A DNA stretch of 64,000 nucleotides from an uncultured Vibrio sp. (GTDB lineage: Bacteria; Pseudomonadota; Gammaproteobacteria; Enterobacterales; Vibrionaceae). Below, piece by piece: positions 9,223 to 20,111 of this stretch (its first letter is position 1; each line of letters starts with the position of its first letter). The stretch spans positions 1-64,000 of the forward strand of contig CANNGN010000005.1 in the NCBI GenBank assembly GCA_947504195.1. Reading direction: 5' to 3'. The notes beneath the pieces were generated by a model. The model was not told where the DNA came from and searched no databases. It was given only the letters and a program-made list of their open reading frames with translations. Made by a program: the position numbers and the translations under genes.

Positions 9223-9346
9223 TAGTAATTCCTTTTTATTAGAATGATAATATTAGGATATATCCTCAAGTAACTTTATGGTTCAACACTGCGAGAGGTC
9301 ATGAATTACCAATCGATCGGTTGAGTGATTTGAAGTAATCGATTCT

Positions 9347-10306
9347 ATGTTGAAGATCAGTAACGTATACCACTCCTTGGGGAGAGGCAAGTTGAAATTT
9401 AAAAGGATGGTATTTGGAGTGAGAAGTTATTTATTCTACCTATATAGAAGAATGCAACATGATCGAATTAGCGTAAACGCAGGCTATCTTGCCTATATAA
9501 CGTTGATTTCGATTGTTCCAATGTTAACCGTGCTTTTATCTGTACTCAGTACTTTTTCCATTTTCAGTGGTGCTGGTGACGTTATTCAGTCATTCGTGAT
9601 TAATAATTTTGTGCCAGCGGCAGGGGATGCCGTTAGCGATGCTCTAAGTAATTTTGTCGCAAACACTGGAAAAATGAGCGCGGTTGGTGGTGGATTCCTA
9701 TTTGTTGCGGCGGTTACCTTGATCTCAAATATCGATAAGACCCTAAATTACATATGGCGAGTAAAAGAAAAGCGCAGTTGGGTCCTATCACTTTCTATGT
9801 ATTGGATGATACTTACTTTAGGGCCTTTGCTTGTTGGAGCAAGCCTTGCGGTGAGCTCATACCTAACGTCGACTCAGCTCTTGGAAAATGCGGCAGTTAG
9901 CGGTGCGTATAGTGTGCTGTTGGCTGGTCTCCCTTTTCTTATCTCTTTGGTTTTATTCACTGGTTTATATTTATTGGTTCCCAATATGTCGGTGAAGTTT
10001 AGACATGCCATGTTTGGAGCTTTAATTGCAGCCATCTTGTTTGAAGCGAGTAAAAAAGGATTTGCGCTCTATATTACCAACTTCCCATCTTATCAATTGA
10101 TTTACGGGGCGTTAGCAGCGATTCCCATTTTATTTGTTTGGGTGTACCTCTCTTGGTTAATCGTATTGTTAGGTGCTGAAGTGACCGCTTCTAGTGGTGA
10201 GGAGGAACAATGGAGAGAAGATTCCAATATCATGGTAAACTCTACTTCAATTTCTCAAAATCAAGAAAAGGGTCCTACGTGTGATAGCCTTGATTCAAAG
10301 GGTTAG
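9347..10306 (+). CDS. yihY: YihY/UPF0761 family inner membrane protein
   Basis: The 319-residue protein has about six predicted membrane segments: near residues 50-72, 110-130, 150-172, 190-212, 224-244 and 252-275. The family core motifs [11 protein letters not shown] and [11 protein letters not shown] match E. coli YihY. The family was once called RNase BN, but that activity belongs to another gene, so the function is unknown. The start is uncertain because no strong RBS precedes it; an internal ATG at 9407 is possible. The tail overlaps dtd by 26 nt, indicating an operon with dtd. Confidence 0.88.
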   Translation: MLKISNVYHSLGRGKLKFKRMVFGVRSYLFYLYRRMQHDRISVNAGYLAYITLISIVPMLTVLLSVLSTFSIFSGAGDVIQSFVINNFVPAAGDAVSDALSNFVANTGKMSAVGGGFLFVAAVTLISNIDKTLNYIWRVKEKRSWVLSLSMYWMILTLGPLLVGASLAVSSYLTSTQLLENAAVSGAYSVLLAGLPFLISLVLFTGLYLLVPNMSVKFRHAMFGALIAAILFEASKKGFALYITNFPSYQLIYGALAAIPILFVWVYLSWLIVLLGAEVTASSGEEEQWREDSNIMVNSTSISQNQEKGPTCDSLDSKG

Positions 10307-10715
10307 TGAATCTTCCGTTACTGTTGATGGTGAAGTAATTGGTAAAATTAGCCAAGGTCTTTTGGTGTTACTTGGTGTAGAAAAAGGTGATGATGAAGCG
10401 AAGGCTAAGCGCTTAGTTGAACGAGTTACTCGGTATCGAGTTTTTGAAGATGAGCAGGGGAAAATGAATCTCAATGTTGAGCAAATTGGAGGAGAACTCC
10501 TAGTTGTGTCTCAATTTACGTTGCCAGCAGATACTAAAAAGGGAACTCGAGCCGGATTTTCTCGTGGCGCTGATCCAGTTGATGCTGAACGGCTTTACGA
10601 TTATTTTAATACATTGAGCAGTAACATTGTTCCGACGCAAACAGGGCAATTTGCTGCCGATATGAAAGTGTCATTAGTTAATGACGGCCCCGTAACATTT
10701 TGGTTGCAAGTGTAA
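10281..10715 (+). CDS. dtd: D-aminoacyl-tRNA deacylase
   Basis: The enzyme removes D-amino acids (notably D-Tyr) and mischarged glycine from tRNA. At 144 residues it matches the family size. The conserved SQFTL motif is near residue 77 and the Gly-Pro motif ([11 protein letters not shown]) is at the C-terminus. It starts with GTG, giving [10 protein letters not shown], inside the yihY 3' end, so the two are translationally linked. The same yihY-dtd-yiiD order occurs in E. coli. Confidence 0.95.
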   Translation: MIALIQRVSESSVTVDGEVIGKISQGLLVLLGVEKGDDEAKAKRLVERVTRYRVFEDEQGKMNLNVEQIGGELLVVSQFTLPADTKKGTRAGFSRGADPVDAERLYDYFNTLSSNIVPTQTGQFAADMKVSLVNDGPVTFWLQV

Positions 10716-10757
10716 AAACATTTTGGGCGATTAGATGAACAATTTAGGGTACAGAGA

Positions 10758-11675
10758 ATGTTTAAGATCATAGCACCGACGACAGATAACCAAATTAACA
10801 AGTATTACCATTTTCGTTGGCAAATGCTAAGAGAGCCATGGAACCTCCCGATCGGCTCTGAGCGTGATGAATATGACATTATGAGTCATCATCGTATGAT
10901 TGTTGATGGTAGTGGTCGCCCAATGGCTATCGGTCGCTTATACATTACTCCAGACTGCGAAGGCCAGATTCGCTTTATGGCGGTTAAATCAAACCGACGT
11001 AATAGAGGAATGGGCTCGTTTCTTCTTGTGACATTAGAATCACTCGCTCGTCAAGAAGGTGCAAAGCGTTTGGTTTGTAATGCTCGTGAAGATGCGATTG
11101 CTTTTTATGAGCGTAACGGCTTTGAGTGTCGAGGGTCGCTTACTGATACGAGAGGTCCAGTACGACATCAACAGATGGTTAAGCCGTTAGACCCTATGGC
11201 GACAGTACAACGTAAGCCAGAGTGGTGTAATGAACTGCAAGAGCGCTGGGCACAGCAGATCCCAATTAGCGATAAAATGGGAATTAAGATAAATCAGTAT
11301 AATGGTTTTCAATTTGAGTGTAGTGCACCACTAAATCCAAATCTTAACCCTCATAACAGTATGTTTGCAGGCGCCGCATTTACGTTGGCGACCTTGACTG
11401 GGTGGGGAATGGCATGGCTGTTGATGAAAGAGCGGAACTTACGAGGAGATATTGTCTTAGTTGATAGCCAAGTTCGCTATCACAAACCCGTTATTGATGC
11501 TCCGGTTGCATCTACTTCTTTGGATGATATTAGTGGGGACTTAGACCGATTAGAGTCTGGTCGAAAAGCAAGAATTGTTGTTAATGTGACCATCAAAAGT
11601 GGTCGACACGCTGCGGTACGTTTTGTCGGGACTTATATGCTGATCCCTAATTACCAAAAACTGATTACTCAGTAG
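10758..11675 (+). CDS. yiiD: GNAT acetyltransferase fused to a YiiD-type hotdog thioesterase domain
   Basis: The 305-residue two-domain protein has an N-terminal GNAT domain (about 1-150) with the acetyl-CoA loop RRNRGMGSFLL and the family ERNGF segment. A C-terminal hotdog-fold domain (about 160-300) of the YiiD thioesterase family carries NPHNSMFAGAAFTLATLTGWG. The E. coli homologue in the same place has been linked to fatty acid initiation and named FabY; I infer rather than see that role. It follows dtd by 42 nt and probably shares the transcript. Its 3' end overlaps the convergent AsmA-like gene by 11 nt. Confidence 0.85.
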   Translation: MFKIIAPTTDNQINKYYHFRWQMLREPWNLPIGSERDEYDIMSHHRMIVDGSGRPMAIGRLYITPDCEGQIRFMAVKSNRRNRGMGSFLLVTLESLARQEGAKRLVCNAREDAIAFYERNGFECRGSLTDTRGPVRHQQMVKPLDPMATVQRKPEWCNELQERWAQQIPISDKMGIKINQYNGFQFECSAPLNPNLNPHNSMFAGAAFTLATLTGWGMAWLLMKERNLRGDIVLVDSQVRYHKPVIDAPVASTSLDDISGDLDRLESGRKARIVVNVTIKSGRHAAVRFVGTYMLIPNYQKLITQ

Positions 11676-13524
11676 AGTGTAAAACGTTGATGGTTTTCTT
11701 TAGTCCATTTTCTCGATAGGACAAAGAAAACCCTTGATTCTCTTTTTCTGTTGATAAGTCATATTCACCTTCGAGTACTCCGTTAAATCTATCTCCGACT
11801 ACATTTGCTTTAGAAGTTGTCACTTCGCCTTTGTGTGACTGTATGTGCCAATGTTCTATGCCGAAGGAATGTGTATCATTTTTCCCTTTCTGTTTGAGCT
11901 TAAAAGTCCCATCTCGCAATGACAGATCCAGTTCTCCAGTTAACGTATGGCGTAAGATTGTTTCATCGCCAGAAAGGCCATTTGCAGAGAGCTGCATATC
12001 GATAATGCCATCGACATTTAAAGGTAAAGGTGTGTTTTTAAAGAGTTGAAGAGGAAAGCTGTCAGTTTCAACGACGACATTCCAAGGTTGGCCATTTTGT
12101 CCAAATCGCCACTGACCTTGAGCACTAAGATAGCCTTTGGTAAAAGGAATAAATGCTCGAGACATATTCCAATCTTGGCCGTTGCTGTTCATTTCGATAA
12201 TGGCTTGCGTAGCAAGAACACTATCGTAACTGAGACTATTCACTGATACTGAAAAATGCCCATTCCATAACCCCCAGTGGTTATCTTGAACGAGATCGGC
12301 ATTGAGAAACTCCAGGTTAACACCAGAGAATTGCCAGTAAGGTTTCTGTGCAAGTTGGATTAGTTGTCCGTTTAGTAGGCGTAATTTATCGACATGTAAT
12401 TGATCCAACTGCTGGATATAGTTACTGAATGCTGAATAGTGAGGTTGCTCTTGTTCAATAGCGTGTTTAACGGCAATGATATCAAGTTTATAAATTTCCG
12501 CTAAGGTGGGCTCGAAGTGAGCTGATAAGTGAATATCTCCACCGGATAACCCGATACTCATATCATCGATATCGATACTGTTTGGTTTTAGGGTGAGTTT
12601 TATATTGGGGTCAGTCCACAATATTCCTTGGTTATCGATACTGTCCGCTTTAAATGAAATCGAAGTATCGAACTGTTGCCATATAAGAAGGTTATTAGGA
12701 TCAAAGTTTGTTGCGGACAATTCAAGGTTGTTTAAAGTGGTCTCGTACCACTGAATTTGCCCCCGTAGTAAGTCAAATCGTTCAATAGAGTCTATCGATG
12801 TGACCCATTGTTTAAGTTGCTGCTTTAATTCTGGAGAAATATCATATTCTTCAATAAGAAGGTTTTCTATCGTAACATCATTGATAATCCAGCGGTTTCT
12901 GTCTCGTGTTGCTTGAGCTTCAACGTGAGAGTCTTTCCATTTTAATGAAAGTCCACTTAAACGTTGCTGTGTATCATTGAAGGTACCATTGATCAGCACA
13001 TCGTTTAGCGGAAGTTGATCGTCCCAAACTAGAATGTTGGCATGGGCTTGGAATATCCCATTCGGCAATATTTGGTCTTGTTTCCATTGTGGATTTTGCC
13101 ACTGAATGTCCGCTTGCACAGCTTTCCAACGTTCAATATTTAGAGTGACGTTATCGAGTGAAAGCTGATGTATTTTCCATTGGCGTATAGGCAGAGTATT
13201 GAAACCGTCGCTGGTTAAGGTAAGCCCATTCAGCAACAGAGCATCGAATTCGAGTTGTTTAAATTGCGTAGGATATAGGGTTAACCAGCTATCGACTGAC
13301 TCGATGATATCGCCATTTTCTAATGTTACATCGTATAACTTTAAATGATTTGGTGAGGTATAGGCGACATTTTCAACATGAGTGTTTGGTCCCAACCAAT
13401 ACTGCAAGAGAGCATTCGTTGTCGGTTTTAGTAAAGAAGTGTTAAGAATAATGACAATCGCAATAAACCCAAGTAACAGGATAATTGAAACAATGGATAG
13501 TAAGCGAGTGACCTGTCGCAACAT
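11665..13524 (-). CDS. AsmA-like family protein
   Basis: The protein has about 619 residues, one N-terminal membrane anchor (roughly residues 8-32), and a long beta-rich periplasmic region. This is the layout of AsmA/TamB-type proteins thought to help move lipids or tune outer membrane assembly. Alternating hydrophobic/polar strands run through the sequence and the C-terminal third (SANGLSGDETILRHTLTGELDLSL) resembles the AsmA C-terminal domain. I prefer the ATG at 13524 (MLRQVTRLLS); a TTG start at 13566 would add 14 residues. It is a single gene and shares its terminal 11 nt with yiiD. Confidence 0.72.
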   Translation of the reverse strand: MLRQVTRLLSIVSIILLLGFIAIVIILNTSLLKPTTNALLQYWLGPNTHVENVAYTSPNHLKLYDVTLENGDIIESVDSWLTLYPTQFKQLEFDALLLNGLTLTSDGFNTLPIRQWKIHQLSLDNVTLNIERWKAVQADIQWQNPQWKQDQILPNGIFQAHANILVWDDQLPLNDVLINGTFNDTQQRLSGLSLKWKDSHVEAQATRDRNRWIINDVTIENLLIEEYDISPELKQQLKQWVTSIDSIERFDLLRGQIQWYETTLNNLELSATNFDPNNLLIWQQFDTSISFKADSIDNQGILWTDPNIKLTLKPNSIDIDDMSIGLSGGDIHLSAHFEPTLAEIYKLDIIAVKHAIEQEQPHYSAFSNYIQQLDQLHVDKLRLLNGQLIQLAQKPYWQFSGVNLEFLNADLVQDNHWGLWNGHFSVSVNSLSYDSVLATQAIIEMNSNGQDWNMSRAFIPFTKGYLSAQGQWRFGQNGQPWNVVVETDSFPLQLFKNTPLPLNVDGIIDMQLSANGLSGDETILRHTLTGELDLSLRDGTFKLKQKGKNDTHSFGIEHWHIQSHKGEVTTSKANVVGDRFNGVLEGEYDLSTEKENQGFSLSYRENGLKKTINVLHSTE

Positions 13525-13585
13525 GCTAGTAATTCCCCAATATCTAAGAGTTATAGCTTGGAGCAAAATAGAGTTTTCTTCAATA

Positions 13586-13611
13586 AAAAAGCCCCTAAAG
13601 ATAGGGGCTTA
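13586..13611 (-). terminator. pckA terminator
   Basis: Read on the minus strand, AAGCCCC-TATCTTTA-GGGGCTT is followed by a T-run, 30 nt after the pckA stop. It separates pckA from the downstream AsmA-like gene. Confidence 0.88.
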
Positions 13612-13640
13612 CTGCAAATAAATGATGTGCTAAGTATATA

Positions 13641-15269
13641 CTAGTCCAAACTTGGTCCAGCAGCTACTAGCGCTTTACCTTCATCATTATCTGTGTACTT
13701 CTCAAAGTTCTTAATAAAGCGAGATGCAAGATCGTCTGCTTTACTTTGCCATTGAAGTGGATCGACATAGGTATCGCGAGGGTCAAGTATTGCAGGGTCA
13801 ACACCTGGAAGCTCTGTCGGTACTTCCAGATTAAAGACTGGAATTTGCTTGGTTGGAGCGTTATCGATGGAGCCGTCTAAAATGGCATCGATAATGCCAC
13901 GGGTATCCTGGATAGAAATACGTTTTCCAGTACCATTCCAACCTGTATTGACGAGATACGCTTCAGCTCCAGCTGCTTCCATACGTTTCACTAATACTTC
14001 AGCATACTTAGTTGGGTGCAGAGTTAGGAATGCCGCACCGAAACAAGCAGAGAATGTTGGAGAAGGCTCGGTAATACCACGTTCAGTACCTGCGAGTTTC
14101 GCGGTGAAACCAGACAGGAAGTGGTATTTAGTTTGTTCCGGAGTTAGTTTAGCCACCGGAGGAAGTACACCAAACGCATCGGCAGTTAAGAAAATGACTT
14201 TCTGAGCATGACCTGCTTTTGAGATAGGTTTTACTATATTATCAATGTGGTAGATCGGGTAAGAAACGCGAGCATTCTCGGTTTTTGATGCGTCATCGAA
14301 GTCAATAGAACCATCGTTACGCAGAACCACGTTTTCTAGCAACGCGTCACGACGAATCGCATTGTAGATATCGGGTTCGGCTTCTTTTGATAAACGGATT
14401 GTTTTGGCGTAGCAACCCCCTTCAAAATTAAATACGCCATCGTCATCCCAACCATGCTCATCATCACCAATGAGTGCACGTTTAGGATCGGTTGATAACG
14501 TGGTTTTCCCTGTACCAGAGAGGCCGAAGAAGATAGCGACATCGCCTTCTTTACCCACGTTTGCAGAGCAGTGCATTGATGCGATGCCTTTTAACGGAAG
14601 GAAGTAGTTCATCATTGCGAACATACCTTTTTTCATCTCACCGCCGTACCAAGTACCACCGATTAATTGCATTTTTTCTGTTAGGTTGAATACGGTATAG
14701 ACTTCTGAGTTAAGACCTTGCTTTTCCCAATCAGGGTTTACCGTTTTCGCTGCGTTCATTACAACGAAGTCTGGTTCAAATGTTGCGAGTTCCTCTTCTG
14801 TTGGTCGAAGGAACATGTTCTTAACAAAGTGAACCTGCCAAGCAACTTCGGTAATAAAACGGATGGAAATTCGACTGTCTTTATTCGCACCACAGTAACA
14901 ATCGAGAACAAATAGGCGTTTCCCGGATAACTGGTTAGTTGTCAGAACTTTAAGCTCGTCCCAGGTTTCTTTAGTGATTGGTTTGTTATCATTTTTGGCA
15001 AACTCTGATGTCCACCACATGTTTTTTTCGGTCGTTTCATCCTTAACGATGAACTTATCTTTAGGAGAACGACCTGTAAAGATACCTGTGTCAACAGCCA
15101 CAGCATCAAGCTCTGTGACTATGCCTTTTTCGTAACCTTCTAAGTCATCACGAGTCTCTTCTTTAAATAGCATCTCATAGCTCGGGTTGCGTATGACTTC
15201 TATTGCATCAGAGATTCCGTAGTTTGTAAGATCTAATTGTGCAGCCTTTTGATGTTCCATAACGGTCAT
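13641..15269 (-). CDS. pckA: Phosphoenolpyruvate carboxykinase (ATP)
   Basis: The enzyme converts oxaloacetate plus ATP to PEP and CO2, the first committed step of gluconeogenesis. The P-loop [12 protein letters not shown] (kinase-1a) is near residue 250, followed by the metal-binding [19 protein letters not shown] lies near residue 65. I use ATG 15269, preceded by AAGGAG at 6 nt, giving 542 residues, the standard length. A longer in-frame extension to 15416 has no family support. Upstream is a 344-bp non-coding stretch. Confidence 0.97.
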   Translation of the reverse strand: MTVMEHQKAAQLDLTNYGISDAIEVIRNPSYEMLFKEETRDDLEGYEKGIVTELDAVAVDTGIFTGRSPKDKFIVKDETTEKNMWWTSEFAKNDNKPITKETWDELKVLTTNQLSGKRLFVLDCYCGANKDSRISIRFITEVAWQVHFVKNMFLRPTEEELATFEPDFVVMNAAKTVNPDWEKQGLNSEVYTVFNLTEKMQLIGGTWYGGEMKKGMFAMMNYFLPLKGIASMHCSANVGKEGDVAIFFGLSGTGKTTLSTDPKRALIGDDEHGWDDDGVFNFEGGCYAKTIRLSKEAEPDIYNAIRRDALLENVVLRNDGSIDFDDASKTENARVSYPIYHIDNIVKPISKAGHAQKVIFLTADAFGVLPPVAKLTPEQTKYHFLSGFTAKLAGTERGITEPSPTFSACFGAAFLTLHPTKYAEVLVKRMEAAGAEAYLVNTGWNGTGKRISIQDTRGIIDAILDGSIDNAPTKQIPVFNLEVPTELPGVDPAILDPRDTYVDPLQWQSKADDLASRFIKNFEKYTDNDEGKALVAAGPSLD

Positions 15270-15613
15270 AGGTGCTCCTTTTAGGACAGTAATTGTAGGG
15301 ATTATTTGAATTTTATTATTATCTGACTTCCATGCTAGCAACGAGGTACACTTAAAACAGGGAGATAGTTCAAAAAAAGACCACACCCAGTCAGTGCATT
15401 CTAAGTGCCTTGTCACATATTAAAGCCAAATCTATGTTAACTATTTGTGGTAAAAGATACTAGTTAGGATTAATTATTGTTAATAAAAAATTAAGTTGAT
15501 GTGACAGAGTGAGAAGTTGTGTATGAGGGAGCATTATATTTTGAGTAACCCCTATTAAAACGAATATATATTTCATTTTAATAGGGTATTAATAACTTAA
15601 TAAAAATTGAAAA
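15270..15613. other. Intergenic region between hslO and pckA
   Basis: This 344-bp AT-rich gap contains the pckA leader and, at 15550-15586, an 11-bp perfect inverted repeat near the hslO end. A TGTGA-like half-site on the minus strand near 15410 lacks a matching second half, so I do not call a CRP box. No convincing small gene was seen. Confidence 0.4.
15550..15586. repeat. 11-bp inverted repeat downstream of hslO
   Basis: CCCTATTAAAA and TTTTAATAGGG flank a 15-nt AT-rich loop about 30 nt beyond the hslO stop. On the minus strand it could terminate or stabilise the hslO transcript, although no long U-run follows. Confidence 0.65.
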
Positions 15614-16489
15614 TTAATGAAGGGTATTGTTGGGGGTGTTTGCTTCAATTAGTAACTCATCAATTTGAGTTTTATTGAATTCATAGTTACTTCCGCAATA
15701 ATCGCAATGCATTGCGATTTTTCCGTCTTCTTCAAGAATCTCTGCAATTTCTGCTGGATCAATTGTGATGATCGCGGCTCCACTTCTTTCTCGAGAGCAA
15801 CCGCAGTGGAACGCGACTTCTTGTGGATCAAACAAGCGAACCTTTTCTTGGTTATATAAGCGATAAAGTAACTCTTGAGCCCCTAAAGAAAATAACTCTT
15901 CACTTTTAACGGTATTGGTTAGTTGTTCTAAATGTTCAAAGTCGTCATCACTTCCCGTTTCATCTGGAATTACTTGGAGTAACATACCCGCAGCATGGGC
16001 CGCTCCTTGGTGTGCTCCCGTTCGAATCCAAATTCGAGTCTTAAGTTGCTCAGAGCGTTCAAAGTAGCCTTCGATTATTTCATTTAAGCTATCGCTTTCT
16101 AATCCAACAATGCCCTGATAACGCTCGCCTTTTTTCGGCTCAATATTGATCACTAAATGACCTTTGCCCATAAGATCGCGAACATTTGCGTCAGATGGAA
16201 TATCGCCTTGCCAGCGTGCGACGCCACGTACATTTTGATTGTTGTCGCCATTTACAACAATAAGAGACACTGGGCCATCGCCTTGTAATTGCAGCGTAAT
16301 CGACCCTTCAAACTTTATCGTCGCCGTCAACAATGTGGTTGCTACGAGCAGTTCCCCTAACAATTTTTCAATGGCAGCAGGGTATTCTTTGCTCGAAATG
16401 ATGCGTTGGTAGGTTTCATCTAATTGTACTAGTTCGCCACGTACTGACATATCGTCAAATAAGTAGCGGCTTAATGTGTTATTCGCCAT
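15614..16489 (-). CDS. hslO: Hsp33 redox-regulated holdase chaperone
   Basis: Hsp33 is a cytoplasmic chaperone switched on by oxidation of a zinc-bound four-cysteine cluster. At 291 residues it is the usual length. The cysteines are CGC near residue 231 and CDYC near 264, the family's CxC...CxxC pattern. The ATG at 16489 gives [13 protein letters not shown], matching the family N-terminus, and has GGAG upstream; the longer open frame to 16699 overlaps hslR and is rejected. It lies just downstream of hslR, probably cotranscribed. Confidence 0.95.
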   Translation of the reverse strand: MANNTLSRYLFDDMSVRGELVQLDETYQRIISSKEYPAAIEKLLGELLVATTLLTATIKFEGSITLQLQGDGPVSLIVVNGDNNQNVRGVARWQGDIPSDANVRDLMGKGHLVINIEPKKGERYQGIVGLESDSLNEIIEGYFERSEQLKTRIWIRTGAHQGAAHAAGMLLQVIPDETGSDDDFEHLEQLTNTVKSEELFSLGAQELLYRLYNQEKVRLFDPQEVAFHCGCSRERSGAAIITIDPAEIAEILEEDGKIAMHCDYCGSNYEFNKTQIDELLIEANTPNNTLH

Positions 16490-16511
16490 TGAGAAAGCTC
16501 CAGCTAGATGC

Positions 16512-16898
16512 TTATTGAGTTTTAAATTTGATAATGTCGCGGCGCTGTTTTTTATCAGGACGGCGCTCTGGACTTGGATTATGGGCATTGAGTTTACGCT
16601 GCATAGCCATATGCTCGCGTTTTTTAATGCTTTCTTCTGTTTCGGAATACAATTGTTGAGCTTCTGGAGCAGACCGGCGCTGACTCGAAATCTTTTCAAT
16701 TTGTATCGTTTTGTCGTTATGTCCTTGACGTAACGTAATTATTGCACCATGTTCTACTATCTTACTTGGTTTACTGCGTTGGCCATTATAATGAACTTTT
16801 CCGCCATCTACCATGCTGCGAGCGATGGCTCGAGTTTTGTAAAATCTGGCTGCCCACAACCATTTATCGAGTCGAACTGAACCTTCTTGGGAACTCAT
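16512..16898 (-). CDS. hslR: Heat shock protein 15 (ribosome-associated RNA-binding protein)
   Basis: The protein has about 128 residues with an N-terminal S4 RNA-binding domain ([15 protein letters not shown], then [15 protein letters not shown]) and a basic C-terminal tail ([10 protein letters not shown]). The homologue recycles 50S subunits carrying stalled peptidyl-tRNA. I use ATG 16898; a TTG two codons upstream has the better-spaced GAGGG and could be the real start. It lies 22 nt upstream of hslO, a conserved heat-shock pair. Confidence 0.93.
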   Translation of the reverse strand: MSSQEGSVRLDKWLWAARFYKTRAIARSMVDGGKVHYNGQRSKPSKIVEHGAIITLRQGHNDKTIQIEKISSQRRSAPEAQQLYSETEESIKKREHMAMQRKLNAHNPSPERRPDKKQRRDIIKFKTQ

Positions 16899-17089
16899 TG
16901 GCAACTCAACCCTCTAACAGAATCTAAATAGTGTCTTATAATAGAATAAGAACATGGTGATAGATGTTGATATTTTCAAGGTGTTTCTTGAACCTATGTA
17001 CATAAAGAAAGATAAGGCAGTATTTAATTGGATTACCTTAATGCATAATTATTCCTCGATTTTTTCTCTTTGGAACAGCTAAAAAGGAT

Positions 17090-18043
17090 ATGGCTTTGAT
17101 GGAAGGCGTGACCTTCAAACATAAATTTGTTTATAAATTAACTGCTTTTTTACTTTCGATACAGACAATGTTTCAACGTAATCAGGTTACTATAAGTCGT
17201 GGAATCACTTTGTTGTTGCTTGTGTGTAGTGCTTGGCTATTGGGTAAAATGGTATGGCTGCCATTCACTCCTAATTCCATTGTCCCTTGGCGTGCTCAAA
17301 TCAGTGAGTTAAATGAGAGTCCGATATCACGCGTAGGCGTTGAATCGATAAAAAGACACAACTTATTCGGTCAATTTGTTAAAAATGCAAAGCCCAAAGT
17401 GGTCACTCCGTCAATAAAGGAAGCTCCGAAAACGAGCTTGTCGTTAAATTTAGTCGGTGTTGTTGTTGTTGAACCATCGGAACTGAGTTTAGCCATTATT
17501 GCAAATAAAAATAATCAAGACACTTATGGGATTGACCAAAAAATAGAAGGTACCCGAGCCACACTTTCTGCAGTATATAGTGACCGTGTGGTATTGGATA
17601 ATGCCGGACGCAGTGAAACATTACTGCTGACTGAGAAAAGCGACAGTCGTATCTCAAGAGTAAATTCTGAGCGTACAAGAAGAGAGAACAAACCCGCGGT
17701 GGACTACAGTGCCGATGCACCCTCTCAAGCAAATGAAGATAAATTGGCTGAGCTAAAAGAAAAAATCGCAGAGAAACCTTCTCGCTTATTACAGTATATA
17801 AGAATGTCGAAATTAAAGCGTGATGGTAGCGTTGTTGGTTATCGGTTACGGCCTAAAGGTTCCCCGGATTTATTTGAATCTTTGGGCTTTCTGAACGGTG
17901 ATATCGTGACACAAATAAATGGAATTGATTTATCAGAGGACGGCGCTCTGTCTCATTTGACAGCATCATTGGATGATATTGGAGAACTCAGTATTATCGT
18001 TGAGCGCGATGGGCAACCCTATGATATTTACATACAACTTTAG
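17090..18043 (+). CDS. gspC: Type II secretion system inner membrane protein GspC
   Basis: GspC links the inner membrane platform to the GspD secretin. In its 317 residues I see a short cytoplasmic N-terminus, one membrane helix near 38-58, the periplasmic homology region (about 110-175, LSLNLVGVVV), and a C-terminal PDZ-like domain (about 220-317, YRLRPKGSPDLFESLGFLNGD). It is the first gene of the gsp operon; its promoter must lie in the 190 bp after hslR. The start could be three codons downstream (MEGVT). The 3' end is followed by gspD 40 nt later. Confidence 0.93.
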   Translation: MALMEGVTFKHKFVYKLTAFLLSIQTMFQRNQVTISRGITLLLLVCSAWLLGKMVWLPFTPNSIVPWRAQISELNESPISRVGVESIKRHNLFGQFVKNAKPKVVTPSIKEAPKTSLSLNLVGVVVVEPSELSLAIIANKNNQDTYGIDQKIEGTRATLSAVYSDRVVLDNAGRSETLLLTEKSDSRISRVNSERTRRENKPAVDYSADAPSQANEDKLAELKEKIAEKPSRLLQYIRMSKLKRDGSVVGYRLRPKGSPDLFESLGFLNGDIVTQINGIDLSEDGALSHLTASLDDIGELSIIVERDGQPYDIYIQL

Positions 18044-18083
18044 ATTAAAAAAGAGTGCTCATCGAGGGCTCGGGAGTAATAGC

Positions 18084-20111
18084 GTGAAGCATTGGTTAGT
18101 AAGAAATATTTGGCTATTAGGAAGTATGTTGCTTTCGCCGTTTGTTTTTGCAAATGAATATAATGTCAGTTTTAAAGGAACGGACATACAAGAGTTTATC
18201 AATATTGTTGGCCGCAACCTTGAGAAAACAGTGATTATCGATCCTGCAGTTCGCGGTAAAATCGATGTTCGCAGTTATGAACCGTTGAATGAAGAACAGT
18301 ATTACAGCTTCTTTTTGAATGTGCTTGAAGTCTATGGATTTGCCGTTATTGATATGGAAAACGGTATTCTTAAAGTCATTAAAGCTAAATCAGCAAAGAC
18401 ATCTGCCGTGCCTGTATTGGGGGATAGTGAAAACAGTGCTGGAGACAGCGTGATTACTCGTGTTGTTCCTGTACACAATGTTTCTGTTAAAGAGTTGTCT
18501 CCATTACTTCGACAATTGGTCGATAATGCCGGTGCTGGGAATGTTGTGCATTATGACCCTGCAAATATCATTTTAATCACAGGGCGTTCTGCCGTTGTTG
18601 ACCGTTTAGTGAGCATTATCAAGAGAGTTGACCAAGCAGGAAATAAAGATATTGAGGTCATTCCTTTAAGGAATGCATCGGCCTCGGAAATTGTACGTAT
18701 TGTTGATGCATTAAGTCGAACAACTGAAGCAAAGAATGCACCTGATCAATTACAACCTCAATTGGTCGCTGATGAACGAACTAATTCAATATTATTATCT
18801 GGTGAACCGAATGTTCGTAAACGTCTTTCTCGCTTGATTAGACAGCTCGATGTTGAGATGGCAAGCAAGAGTAATAATCAAGTTGTGTACCTTAAATATG
18901 CCAAAGCGGAAGAGTTGGTTGAAGTTCTAAAAGGGGTCGCGGAAAATGCAACGAAGGGTAAAAGCTCCGATGGAAAAACAACGTCAACCTCATCTCGAGA
19001 CCAAGTTTTAATTAGTGCTCATGTTCCGACTAACTCATTAGTTCTAAATGCTCCACAAGATGTGATGAATGCGATGGTCAATGTGATTGATCAGCTCGAT
19101 ATTCGTCGCGCACAAGTATTGATCGAAGCCTTGATTGTTGAAATGACAGAAGGTGATGGCGTTAACTTAGGTGTGCAATGGGGATCGCTAGAATCTGGTT
19201 CTGTTGTTCAGTTCAATAATACGGCGACACCAATTGGTGAGGTTCTTGTCGGCTTAGAAGAAGCGGGCAATCAGACCGGAACGGGCACTTATTTTGATGA
19301 TGATGGGAATATTCAAACCTACACCACAACCGAATCTGGCGATTACGACACTCTAGCTAGTGTGTTGTCTGCTGCTACGGGGTCTGCAGTAAGCGTCAGC
19401 CTTGGTGACTGGACATCATTAATTAGTGCTGTTGAAAGTAATTCGAACTCCAATATTTTATCTTCGCCTAGCATTACGGTTTTAGATAATGGAGAGGCAT
19501 CTTTTGTTGTCGGCGAAGAAGTGCCTGTTATTACAGGTTCGACATCAAGTTCAGATAATTCCAATCCATTCCAAACCGTCGATCGTAAAGAAGTGGGAAT
19601 TAAGCTAAAAGTCGTCCCGCAAATTAATGAAGGTGATTCAGTTCAGCTTGCTATTGAGCAAGAAGTCTCAGATGTGACAGCAGCTGACGGAGCGGTTGAT
19701 GTTCGTTTTGCTAAGCGTCAATTAAATACAGAAGTGTTGGTCGATGATGGGCAGATGATAGTGTTGGGAGGCTTGATCAACGAAACCACACAAGAAAGTG
19801 TTTCAAAAGTCCCATTACTTGGAGATATTCCTTGGCTTGGAGCACTTTTCCGTTCGACATCTAATAAAGTCGAGAAAAGAAATCTGATGATTTTCCTTAA
19901 ACCAACGATTATTCGAGATGGACTCACTGCTGATGGTATTACTCAGCGTAAATATAATTACATCCGTGCAGAGCAGCTTTATAAGTCGCAAGATGCGCTG
20001 AAGCTCCTGGGTGATGACAAGAAGCCAACAATATTACCTGAGTTTGGTCATGACATTCAGCATCCACCAGAAATTCAAGCTTTCTTAAACCAGTTTGATA
20101 CGGAGTCTTAA
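18084..20111 (+). CDS. gspD: Type II secretion system secretin GspD
   Basis: GspD is the outer membrane channel of the type II system. I chose GTG 18084 (675 residues), preceded by GGGAG, because it gives a proper signal peptide ending VFA before [15 protein letters not shown]; the longer open frame from 17973 overlaps gspC and spoils it. N0 (about 25-100), N1-N3 repeats (to about 350) and the secretin core follow, with conserved [16 protein letters not shown] near the C-terminus. Its stop overlaps the gspE start (TAATG). Confidence 0.96.
   Translation: MKHWLVRNIWLLGSMLLSPFVFANEYNVSFKGTDIQEFINIVGRNLEKTVIIDPAVRGKIDVRSYEPLNEEQYYSFFLNVLEVYGFAVIDMENGILKVIKAKSAKTSAVPVLGDSENSAGDSVITRVVPVHNVSVKELSPLLRQLVDNAGAGNVVHYDPANIILITGRSAVVDRLVSIIKRVDQAGNKDIEVIPLRNASASEIVRIVDALSRTTEAKNAPDQLQPQLVADERTNSILLSGEPNVRKRLSRLIRQLDVEMASKSNNQVVYLKYAKAEELVEVLKGVAENATKGKSSDGKTTSTSSRDQVLISAHVPTNSLVLNAPQDVMNAMVNVIDQLDIRRAQVLIEALIVEMTEGDGVNLGVQWGSLESGSVVQFNNTATPIGEVLVGLEEAGNQTGTGTYFDDDGNIQTYTTTESGDYDTLASVLSAATGSAVSVSLGDWTSLISAVESNSNSNILSSPSITVLDNGEASFVVGEEVPVITGSTSSSDNSNPFQTVDRKEVGIKLKVVPQINEGDSVQLAIEQEVSDVTAADGAVDVRFAKRQLNTEVLVDDGQMIVLGGLINETTQESVSKVPLLGDIPWLGALFRSTSNKVEKRNLMIFLKPTIIRDGLTADGITQRKYNYIRAEQLYKSQDALKLLGDDKKPTILPEFGHDIQHPPEIQAFLNQFDTES

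Noticed and set aside
15270..15416. An N-terminal extension of pckA
   Set aside because: The strong AAGGAG and family length both place the start at 15269; the extension has no homologous character.
15405..15425. A CRP site upstream of pckA
   Set aside because: Only one TGTGA half is present; the second half (ACTTA) does not match TCACA.
16490..16699. An N-terminal extension of hslO
   Set aside because: It would overlap hslR and replace the conserved MANNTLSRY start.
17973..18083. An N-terminal extension of gspD into gspC
   Set aside because: It would bury the secretin signal peptide; the GTG at 18084 has a good ribosome site and correct leader.
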